Assembly: GCF_042242105.1 (NCBI RefSeq) | Contig: NC_092012.1 | Span: 34,315,978-34,379,977, forward strand | Origin: Pempheris klunzingeri | Taxonomy: Eukaryota > Chordata > Actinopteri > Acropomatiformes > Pempheridae | Direction of reading: 5' to 3' | DNA: 64,000 nucleotides | Part shown: piece after piece, positions 52,101 to 60,698 of the stretch | How the letters are laid out: each line of letters opens with the position of its first letter | Numbering within the stretch: the first letter of the stretch is position 1 | The notes under the pieces: model-generated | Database searches by the model: none | What the model was told of the DNA's origin: nothing | What the model saw: only the letters and a program-made list of their open reading frames with translations | Made by a program: the position numbers and the translations under genes

Positions 52101-52517
52101 GGCAGCGGTAGACCAGCAACTCCTGTGTTCTTTTAGGTAAAATGACTGTTTTTGTCAATGGAGCCTGGTGGGTTTGAAGAGAGCATTTTTAGGAGGCTCC
52201 ACCTCACACAGCACTACTTCAGAAAAACTCAAACTATCCCTTTAATGCTATAGTTGCATGAAAACCTTGTATCTTACAAAACACAACCGTATTGCACAAG
52301 ACCTATAAATAGATTTCATTGGATCTCATTCAGCAGCCAAAGTATCGTGTTAACTTTTGGCTCAAACACAAAATGGAAAAGTGAATTCTTAGCTATCGTT
52401 TGCACATGAACCATTTGAGTTGGACTCTTACAATCTGATCAGACTGCCGGGATGTTTACACTCAATTGCACAAATGTTAACAAATAGAACTTGTACACAA
52501 CACTTATTTTGTTCCTG

Positions 52518-52575
<58 letters not shown>

Positions 52576-54028
52576 CCTGATGTGTGACTGGCACACAGAC
52601 ACACACATGAATGCACGCTCACACACTTTGCAGACTATCTTCTCTTGTATGGAATATTTGCCTCCAGCCTCCTCTGAAAAGACGATTTCAGCATCCTGGC
52701 ACCGGCCGGTAGAACATGTCGGTGCAGTGGTGTATCACATCAGATTTCATACTGACAGACAGCAACGTTTGATGTTGTTTACTTTATCACTTTTTAAGTC
52801 CTTTGCCGCTCTTATACGTGTCCACATCCTGCTGCTGAGAGATAAGAGTGAACTTAAAGCGCCAGTATGCATTCATATGTATTCCTCGATACACTGGCTG
52901 TTGTTGGATGGGAATCAGAGGACAGCTTTCTGCCACTGGTGTCTTCGCTCTGTGTCTAACCCGCTCTGTCTGTCTTCCCTCTGAAGGAAGCGCCAGCTGC
53001 AGTTCCTGTTGGAGGGACGTGGCCGGCGGGCGGGGCTGAGTCCAGAGGAGCTGCGAGACAACGGGAAGCTCCTGGGAGAAGGCCTGAGCAGAGCGCTGTT
53101 CAACTACCCGAGCAGAGACTGCAGTGCAGAGAGCCCTGAGGTCAGTGCTGGTTTTCATGCACCCACGCAGGCGACAGCTGTGGCTGAAAGCATTACATTC
53201 TCTGGTTGGTCTCATTCTCATGAACATAATATCTCAGGAGCACCGCCATGGAATTTCTTCTGTTTTGGCACAAACATCCACGTGGCCTCACAGACGAGCT
53301 GATTAGATTTTAGTGGTCAAAGGTTAAAGATCACTGTGACCTCACAAAACACGTTTAACAGCTAAAAAACGTTTCCAGCCGTTATTGAACACCGAAACAG
53401 AAGAGGAGGTGGTGACCATATTTCACACTTGGTTGGATAGTGAGTGACTTTAATCTCGTGTCTGTCTGGACGCACACGGATGTCAACTGTGATTAGTAAT
53501 TCTAGTTTTATGTTAATAAAAAAAAATTCCATTAACTTACAATACCAAGAATTGAACACAGTATAGTATCACAGCATAGCTGAGCTACTACGGCCTCAAT
53601 GTGTTTTTGGTGGAGAGCTGGACACATCCAAGTACAACTTTTAATTCGATGAATGCATTAGGCCAGTACTATTTCAGCTTTTTATACTATTCCACGACAA
53701 AAAATAACAACAGTGAATTTATGCTATGAACAAGTGATGTCTGCGTGGCTGTGTGTTATGTACTTATAACAGCTGAATCAACACAACTGATTCAGCCTTG
53801 GTTTCCTCACAGGAGGGCACTGTGGAGTCATCGGAGCGCGCTGCCATGATAGAGCAGTACCTCCAGGAGTTGGTCCAAAGGGCGTCAGACACCAATCTGA
53901 AGGGTGAGGCTCTCCACAAGCTCTGGCCCTCCATGTTCGCAGAGATGGTGAGGGACTGTGTGCTGGAGATGAGGGACCGAGCAGCCTTTCGCCAAGCCAG
54001 CCTTGCAAAGCTCTCTGAGACCAAGTGA
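23373..54028 (+). CDS. lrrc49: Leucine-rich repeat-containing protein 49 (tubulin polyglutamylase complex subunit)
   Basis: Eighteen coding exons: 23373-23462, 23615-23671, 23978-24047, 24189-24413, 24531-24633, 25093-25296, 25959-26025, 30605-30748, 35989-36050, 38307-38454, 40575-40658, 41930-42105, 42976-43071, 49182-49416, 50239-50424, 50694-50803, 52987-53140 and 53813-54028 (TGA). All have GT-AG borders and continuous phase, coding for 808 residues (human 686). Residues 1-181 are low-complexity and poorly conserved. About six leucine-rich repeats follow (LQLLNLQHNLITAI, LVFLNLYDNHISEM and others), capped by LTLDGNPVALETWYK. Next come a charged segment (RKEEEKKRESHKQ), a Ser/Pro-rich linker, and a conserved C-terminal half (VRRLDQLTVHPQGNPV, EALHKLWPSMFAEMVRDCVLEMR). 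LRRC49 belongs to the TTLL1-containing polyglutamylase complex that modifies axonemal and neuronal microtubules. The acceptor at 41930 has a weak pyrimidine tract. The start follows the X-box promoter; a second in-frame ATG is ten codons on. Confidence 0.94.
24805..24821. promoter_or_regulatory. Candidate CTCF-binding motif in lrrc49 intron 5
   Basis: GCCACCAGGGGGCAGCA closely fits the vertebrate CTCF core CCASYAGRKGGCR. It is a single motif match; occupancy cannot be judged. Confidence 0.5.
24862..24908. repeat. (TG)n microsatellite
   Basis: About 23 TG units in lrrc49 intron 5, about 185 bp before the acceptor of exon 6. Confidence 0.95.
26889..27023. repeat. Fragment of the 5951/61134 repeat family
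   Basis: Shares GTCAGTGG, AACAAGCGCTTTTAGTGG and TTATGTTGCAGCCA with 5951-6172, and ends GGAGTTACCCTTTAA, like the inverted TAAAGG end of the copy at 61134. The central inverted segment is missing, so it is internally deleted. Confidence 0.55.
28163..28540. repeat. Short inverted-repeat element, same family as 51744-52242
   Basis: Contains GTTCAGATTATTTGAAGTGTGGTTATCTGAGGTCC and GGAGTCCCGACACAGACA, both shared with the better-preserved copy at 51744. GGGGGCAGCAGGA pairs in inverse with TCCTGCTGCCCCC further right. The right end ACTATTCCTTT matches the inverted terminus. No coding capacity. Confidence 0.65.
30749..35988 (+). other. lrrc49 intron 8
   Basis: A 5.2-kb intron. It starts with a (TC)n tract at about 30759-30786, and its acceptor follows a long C/T tract (35941-35986). 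Small ORFs inside, including one on the minus strand near 30914-31363, show no recognisable domain. No other feature supported. Confidence 0.65.
36051..40574 (+). other. lrrc49 introns 9 and 10 (coding exon 38307-38454 between them)
   Basis: Two introns of about 2.3 and 2.1 kb around the exon that codes for the capping leucine-rich repeat. A short (CA)n is at about 36181-36206. Nothing else recognisable. Confidence 0.6.
40659..41929 (+). other. lrrc49 intron 11
   Basis: A 1.3-kb intron with a (TG)n at about 41345-41370 followed by (GA)n. The 3' splice site is TGTGTGTGTGGTAACGAAG, with almost no pyrimidine tract just before the AG. The reading frame and protein similarity (HK-EKRRLAIRN against LLKEKKRLTINN in human) support the junction. 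Confidence 0.6.
42660..42915. repeat. Dispersed repeat, same family as 53185-53500
   Basis: Carries GAGATATCTCAGGA, CACTGTGACC and GCCATAACTCAAGAA motifs of a repeat common in fish, in lrrc49 intron 12. The copy at 53185 shares the (G/A)TATCTCAGGA and CACTGTGACC blocks. Ends are unclear and the class is not assigned. Confidence 0.5.
43083..43136. repeat. (GT)n microsatellite next to a splice donor
   Basis: About 27 GT units starting 11 bp downstream of the donor of lrrc49 exon 13 (end 43071). Confidence 0.95.
49142..49169. repeat. (TG)14 tract replacing the pyrimidine tract of an lrrc49 acceptor
   Basis: Fourteen TG units end 12 bp before the AG of the acceptor of exon 14 (49182). Between them lies only GATGCTACGC, so the usual pyrimidine tract is missing. 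UG repeats at this position are known TDP-43/CELF targets. Confidence 0.9.
51744..52242. mobile_element. Non-autonomous inverted-repeat element with TAATGCT target duplication
   Basis: The left end TAAAAGGATAGTTCAG and the right end CTATCCCTT form inverted termini. The 7-bp sequence TAATGCT is present directly on both sides (51737-51743 and 52243-52249), in line with a hAT-like 7-8 bp duplication. The interior is non-coding and includes GGAGTCCCGACACAGAC, shared with 28163-28540. Lies in lrrc49 intron 16. Confidence 0.75.
52521..52574. repeat. (CA)n microsatellite
   Basis: About 27 CA units in lrrc49 intron 16. Confidence 0.95.
53185..53500. repeat. Dispersed repeat in lrrc49 intron 17
   Basis: Begins shortly after exon 17 with AGCATTACATTCTCTGG and contains ATATCTCAGGAGCACCGCC, GATCACTGTGACCTCACAAAACACG and GTGTCTGTCTGGACGCAC, motifs of a repeat family frequent in fish. 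Related to 42660-42915. Boundaries approximate. Confidence 0.5.
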
Positions 54029-54053
54029 CGGGGACCAAAGGTTCACTCCTCAG

Positions 54054-54105
<52 letters not shown>

Positions 54106-54680
54106 GACATAGCTTTGCTGGGCACCTCCAGGGCCTCATCTCAGACTCCATCTATAACACATCATCACCTAGTAGCTTATCACTGACTCTCAGTTATTCA
54201 AGTCTTTGGGGACTGCAGGGTGTGTCTCCCTGCTGTGTGGGAAGCTCTCTCTTTAAACGGATGTAGGCTGTTTTAAAGATATATGAAGAAACTATCACGA
54301 CAAATGCATCTTGATTGAATGTAGATTTTCACTGAAAACTCACTGTTTGGACCTGTAACATACATGAAGAAAGTTAAAGAGACTCACTCACTGACTCGCG
54401 GTGCGCTGTGGTCCCTACAGAGCATCGTCTGCACTTTAAACGCCTTCTGAATGACCCGTCTTCACCGTGACTGTCATCAGCTGAAAATGACCGGTGTCTC
54501 TTTTGTCGAGACGAGAATGATTTTTCTGTGTCTTAAATCTTGTTTCATGCATCGATCTCTCACCTTCTCCTGCCTGACCTGAAAAGACGGGCACAAACAC
54601 GGACAATAACTTTTCTTTGTTTACCACTGATTTTCTGTATTGTACTTAGTATTAAACGATTCTGTATTAACACTCACTGT
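54029..54680 (+). other. lrrc49 3' UTR with (CA)n and poly(A) signal
   Basis: After the stop, a (CA)23 tract lies at 54056-54102. The variant poly(A) signal ATTAAA at 54651-54656 is the best candidate for the transcript end near 54675. Confidence 0.65.
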
Positions 54681-56694
54681 GGGTACATGGTTGGCATGAT
54701 TGTTTTTTCCTAGAAAACTGTCTACGGAAGAATGAAGAATTCATGTCAAGTCAAGTCATGACAGTTTTATTTATGTAGTCCAATATCACAAATCTGCCTC
54801 AGGGAGCACCTCTAAAGTATGTTAGTGCTCAAGTTCCACTCTTCTGGCTGCTCTCTCAGGCAGTTTACACTTGAATTATCAACACCTCATAGCACACTGG
54901 CCCCCCATGAGGCAGACGCTGTGTGTGTGTGTGCATGCTTGTGTGTGTGTGTGTGTTTGGAGGTCCAGAAGCCACGAAGGGTCCTGTGGGTAGTGTGAGC
55001 TCACACTGGAATGTCCCTGAAGGCGCTGAGGCTTCACCCGTTTCTCACCACCTGTTCCTGCTCCCCTCACTCAGACCGAATCATTCTGAACCCTTATTTA
55101 ATCAGGCGTGGAAGCGGAAAAAAGCAGTGACCTGGAGGAGGAACTGCAGATGGATGGAGTGACACCTCCACACACACACACACACCAAGGATATGACAGG
55201 CACTGCTGTCCGGTGTCATGTGCTCCACTGGAGATCACCGCCTCGCTGTTGACTATTTGACTTGAAGAAGAGCATCACAGTGTGTGTTAAATGAGCGTCC
55301 TCTCAGTGCCGGGTTGTTGTTTTCTGTGAATGTTCATCATCACTGAATCCAAACCAGATTTTTAAACAGTTGTGTAAAAGAGCATCTTTAGCTCAGTACT
55401 AAAACACACACACACACACACACAGTAAACACATATACTTGGGGTGTGAGTTGTTAACATTAGAACTTAATTGTTTAATCTTCTCAAGATTTTGTGGCCT
55501 AGATTTCCCTCATATTTATTTAACTCCCACCAGCTTAGGTTTTTTTTGTCTCCCTAAATATCACAATAATGGTTCATTTGAATTAGCAGCCACAGACAAA
55601 TGCCTACCTTGAATATGTACCTACAAATGTACATGAAGTATGACAGCTTCCTGTGTGGCTTTATGGGGTACCTGTCCCCTGAAGATCTCACACAAACATG
55701 ATTTTCTGCTTTGAGGAGAAACCTCTCGGTGCAAACATCAAAAAGCTACAGCGAGTTTATTTTGAGCAGCTCTGATAAACAACATTGCTGTGTGCTGACA
55801 CATTTTGTCATTTTATGGGACTCTGACTGTCAATGCTGTGAGAGAAGTCTAGTCCCAGCGGACTGAAGGAACTCTGTGACTGGTGACAGCATGCACATGC
55901 AGAGACGGAGAGTAGGAACAGCATCCAATCGTCAGGAAAACCTTTAGAAGTCCAGACAGTGCAGGAATTCCTGAGGCCCCACAGTTAAAAAAGGCTGAGC
56001 CCATTTACATGAAGTCCATATGTCTGGGTGAGTAATAACCCACAATCAATCTGCTATAAATAACATTTGTGCTTTACATTTCTTCTTATTGGCATTCGTG
56101 TTTCATGTTTACATTTTTTCCCCATATTTGGCAGAGAGTGAAGCCAGAGCTGCAGGCCCGGGTGACTGTCAGTGCATGAGGAACGATGTATATTTACGGT
56201 CTGTGAGCTTCCCCCTTGTGCTGCCTTCAAGCCAAACTTCAGCTTTTCATACAAGAAACCTCAAAATCAGATAAGATGATGACCTGATGTCCACGCTTGG
56301 GGGAGAAAACACTTCTGATCTGAAGGAATCCACAGCCTCACCCTGCTAGAAGAGTAAAATCCTCAGTATACTGTTGACAATTAGTTTATGAACATAAAGT
56401 ACGATACTATTTATACAAGCCAATGTGTCAGCCCCTGTTTACTGTTTTCTACTAGTTCTAGGTTTTTGTTTTCTGAGCTATTGCCAGCTTTAAGTAGCTC
56501 CTCCAGTCTTCACTGCTTTCTAAAATCAAGCCATTTTAGTTTGGACGTTGGCATATTTAAGTGTCCTGTGAAGTTTTAATCCTGTTACGTAATATTAACC
56601 ATTTATAGTAACTGACCGGACAAACTGATCTATTTAAATGTTTAATTCTGTGTGCATTTTGGAGAGAAAGGTAGTTCATCAGTGTGTGAATACA

Positions 56695-57400
56695 CATACT
56701 GGTCACTTTATTAGGTACACCTTGCCAGTGCCAGGCTGGACTCCCTTCTGCCTTCAGAGCTGCCTTAAATCTTCATGGCTTAGAGTCAGCGAGGTGCTGG
56801 AAACATTCCTCAGAGATTTTAGTCCATATTGACATGATAGTGTTACGCAGTGGCTGCAGGTCCACCATGTCCCAAAGGTGCTCTGTTGGATTAAGATCTG
56901 ATGAATGTGGAGGCCATCTGAGTACAGTGAACTCATTGGCATGTTCAAGAAACCAGCTTGAGATGATTTAAGCCTTTTGACATCCGGCAGGAAGCAGCCA
57001 TTAAGCAGCGTGTCCCACTCCTGCTCCTGGGGGCCCAGCGCCCTCCGTGCTTTAGATGTTTCCCTGCTCCAGCACACCTGATTCAAATGATCAGCTTGTC
57101 ATCCAGCTCTGCAGAAGCCTGATAATGACCCATTCATTGGAGTCAGGTGTGTTGGAGCAGGAAAACACCCAAAACATGAAGGGCAGTGGGTCCCCAGGAG
57201 CAGGAGCAGGAGTGGGAGACACTGCACGGACGTGGTCAGCATCAGTCAAGGTGGACTGTGGGGCTTAAAGGATGCTGGCCTGGTACTGAGGAGCCTTAAG
57301 TGAGCCAAGAAGATATCCCCCACACCATTACACCACCAGCAGCAGCAGGCTGAGCCGCTGATAGAAGGTAGGATGGAGCCGTCCTGTCATTTTGCTTCAG
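56695..57400 (-). pseudogene. Tc1/mariner-type transposase relic, minus strand
   Basis: The right terminal repeat of a known fish Tc1-like family is recognisable at 56695 (ACTGGTCACTTTATTAGGTACACC). Reading inward on the minus strand, the sequence corresponds to the C-terminal transposase region, including the stretch equivalent to SPDLNPIEHLWD (about 56850-56960), but with frameshifts. After an insertion (57006-57224) the homology resumes at AAGATATCCCCCACACCATTACACCACC and AGCCGCTGATAGAAGGTAGGATGGA, then stops near 57400. The N-terminal half is absent. Not functional. Confidence 0.75.
57006..57224. mobile_element. Palindromic hAT-type MITE inside the Tc1 relic
   Basis: Begins CAGCGTGTCCCACTCCTGCTCCTGGGG and ends CAGGAGTGGGAGACACTG. 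The interior is also palindromic: GATGTTTCCCTGCTCCAGCACACCTGATTCAAATGATCAG against TGGAGTCAGGTGTGTTGGAGCAGGAAAACA. This matches an abundant fish family with CAGTGTTTCCCA termini. A clear target duplication is not visible. It separates two halves of the Tc1 relic and is therefore younger. Confidence 0.8.
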
Positions 57401-59400
57401 TTCATCTGAATTATTGTGTTCGTTAAAATGGCTTTTATCTAACTTGTTAACTGAACTCTTTCGTCACAGATGAAAGTGATGTGACAAATCTTCGGCTCTG
57501 CCAACACACAGTGGAGATCGGCCAGGAAGAGCTCAGGTATTGAAAAGGCAAATTGTGCTCGTCTGTCTGCAAGCCTGTGAGGGGACTATAGGATGCACAA
57601 GTAATTCTGTGTAATTATTCCAGTTAGATGTGACCCACATTTCCCAGAATCCTTGTGGAGAACCCCCAGAGAACCTACCAGAGCTGGTTTCATCCAGCTT
57701 TAGAGGAGGTTAGAGTGAAAAGAGTGAGTGAAGCGACGGCAGCATCATTGCACTAACATGAATTTACCAAAAGACGACAGTGGAGCAATATCACGTTCAC
57801 AGTTATAGTTCAGGTCAGTGACGAGCTGTAAACCTGATAAGCGGCGGGTTGGAGGCTGCAGTGTTGATGTGTTCGACCCTCTGAACAACTTTTGTCTCGT
57901 CTGCAGACCAGGCTGCCAAATCGTTCCACCTCACAGGACCAACTATTAGTTTCTCCTGGAATGAACCAAGTGCTTTGTTGAGTGTTAGCCATGCACTGCA
58001 ACAGATAAGCTTCATTTAAAACCACTTTCTATTTGTTTGGAGGTTCAAAATCACATTTTCACTCAAAGGAGCGGAAAATCTGATAAATCTACAACAAACC
58101 AAACATGTTGTACAGTGAGTCAGAGGACATTAGTTTAGTCAGCGGGGCTGAAGTCTGGCTGGTTTATTCAAGTATTTTTTAAACAAATAAACCTTCAGTG
58201 CAAACAAGTGAGATAATATTAACCCGTCATTTGATTTTGAACGACTGGAGTGATGCTGTGTGATGTTTTGCTCTGCTGAAGTGTGGACAGAGAGGTTTTT
58301 ATCTCAGCCTAGAGCACGTCCACTGGCAAGTCAATGCATAGTTCTGTCCAATGTCAAACAACAGCGACTCCCCTCTCCAGATCTGGTCCACAGAGGCCTT
58401 CAATAGGTCATCCGGAACAGTAAGTTCATTAACGATGCTGTAATTAGAGGCTTGCTTGCCGGTGAAAGGTTTGGGAACACTGGAGTTAAAGGCAAATTCC
58501 TGAGCAGCATCAATATCTACGAGGCAGCAGCTGCCTCACAGGTTCACACACTGACGTACACACCAGCAGCAGCGGATGTGTTTGTAGGTACACATCCATA
58601 GACACACACACACTCACTGGTAGATTCAGCAGTATTTAAAGATGATGTTTGGCTGTATAGTGCAGCCATTGTCAGGCTGGTTGGCATGTTAACACACAAA
58701 GGCTGTTCTGTAATGAGCTGCTCGCTGTATGTCACACTGTGTGGTGTAAACCACTGAACCAGGCACGGCCCTCTGTTGCTCTGTCACATTAAACAAACAC
58801 GCTGAAGAGAGCAGCACACCAAGTTTACAGTTATTACAGGGTGAAGTTTGGCCTGGAGACAAATCTTGCGCCTCCATCCTGCTGTAGGCTGTAGATGGTA
58901 AGCATATGATAACAAGCGTGCTCACATTAGGAATAAAAAGAATCCACAACATGAATACAATTTCAAAGTTAACATGATGAATTAGGAGGCATTCACACAA
59001 ATCATGTTTCATTTTTCTCTAGCCTTTTAGCGGGGGGGTAAAAGGTCTTTGTTCCATGAGAGACGTGGCCAAGAGTGCAGCATTAACACTGTTACAACAA
59101 TAGACACTAACAACACAAATACAACAGACCAGTGAACATAACATCCTGTTAACACGAACCACAGCAGGCACAGTTTCTGTAGCAACAATGATGTCCCTGA
59201 TCCTTTAAAGTGACTTATTAGTGGATGAATAGTGGTGAAGGTGCTCTGTGGTAGATTATGGACCAGTGTAAATGTCAGCTTCATTCTTAAGGGATCAGTA
59301 ACTCACCCATCAGCCAACAGAGGAGTCAGCTGAGAGCAGTGACACCAAGCAGCCAAATCACCTTTGTTTCTGCATTACAGGACGTTTGTGGAAAAACAGG

Positions 59401-60044
59401 ACCCTTAAATGACTGAATCCATGTCAGAAGTCAGGATTTCTGGGTTTTTGACATGTTAAAGTCACTTCTGTGTCCCCTTTGTGTCCACCAGCAGCTGCTC
59501 GGTGCAGCTTTGAGCTCTGGCTTCACTTCACTTGGTGAGGGAGGACATTTACCTGCCTGTGGCTCCAATAAGGAGCTGTGGGAGTGAGGAAGAGGAGGCT
59601 CAGAGGAGCAGAGCAAACACATCCGAGCGCGCCACTCACGGAGTGCGGAAAGGAGAGGACATACATATTTTAATGACACACACACACACTCACACACAGA
59701 GTGGTTGTTGCGGCAGGGGGCGCAGAAGAAGAAGTTTTCTGAGTGCCGCGTCGGTTTCCAGCTTTCTGTCACTCCGTGTCACCGCGCGTAAAAGCAGAAC
59801 CACCGGAGTCGCCATGGTCCGGACCGTCTGCTGCGCCAGGATCTGACTCTCTGCTCTGGGCGCGCATTTACTGACTTACATGGCTTAAAGTCTCCGGAGG
59901 GGAGAGCTGCCTTCCCACCTGGATTAATGTTCCGACCATGAGGATACCTGCGCTTGGACATGGATCTGTGAGCGCTTCAGTGCGGTTAGAAAGTGAAGAG
60001 TGAAGCAGCAAGTTCTTCACCAGACCCGCATCAGTGAGCTGCAG
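59401..60044 (+). promoter_or_regulatory. thsd4 promoter and probable non-coding first exon
   Basis: A strong splice donor CTGCAG/GTAGGT ends at 60044 in GC-rich sequence, the likely end of a 5' untranslated exon. A probable 3' partner is the TTCACTTAAG acceptor ending at 60672, which opens the exon holding the start codon. The transcription start is not determined. A CTCF-like motif is at 59711-59725. Confidence 0.45.
59711..59725. promoter_or_regulatory. Candidate CTCF motif near the thsd4 first exon
   Basis: CGGCAGGGGGCGCAG matches the CTCF core (GCAGGGGGCGC). Motif evidence only. Confidence 0.4.
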
Positions 60045-60698
60045 GTAGGTCGGCATGAAAAGTTGTTTTTGTTATAGTGTAATAATGATAGTAATTGTAA
60101 TGTTTGAATCTTATGAACTCTGTTTCCCATCAGTCTGAGTGTTTCTCTCCCGGTTTGGACACAGAGTGTGCAGGACATCCCGTCTGGATCAGTGAACCTA
60201 AATTAGACGAGGTGCAGAGTAGGGCTGAGTTATGTGCTCTGGGGTGAGGGGTCAAAGCCCTTCCCTCACCGGACCTCAGACCTGCTGTCTAGTGGAGCAG
60301 CAGCGTTTCAGCAGGGGGTCTCCCTCATTAGGAGCCACAGGTCACACAGGTCAACTCACATGGTCAAGTGAGGAGAGGCCTTTTATTTTTTCCCTGAGTC
60401 AGTGTCTCGAGGGGATGTGGTGGCAAATGACAAAGTGTCAGGATGTGGACAATTGTTGGATATTTATGGCGCACAGACGCAGCCATCAGTGCTGAGGTAT
60501 CATTTACAGTCTGGTGCTGCTCACTGGGAAGTTATGCCAGACTGTGAAGGTGAGGGGAGTCTGTTCTGTGGACCAGTTTGTCCCTCCACTGCTTTTGCAC
60601 AGACACCATTTGTGTTGGAAATGTCAGCACTGCAGGCGTATGCTAATGTAAACTTCTCTGTTTTCACTTAAGCGTCCAACCGTAAGAATCCAGCAGCT

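Larger units (their letters stand above)
54681..59400. other. lrrc49-thsd4 intergenic region
   Basis: No gene recognised. Near 54743-54810 a fragment reading TTTTATTTATGTAGTCCAATATCACAAATCTGCCTCA looks like the 3' part of a common fish retro-element. A Tc1-like relic with an inserted palindromic element is at 56695-57400. Short TG and CA tracts are at about 54918-54956 and 55168-55185. The segment 57400-59400 shows nothing recognisable. Confidence 0.55.
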
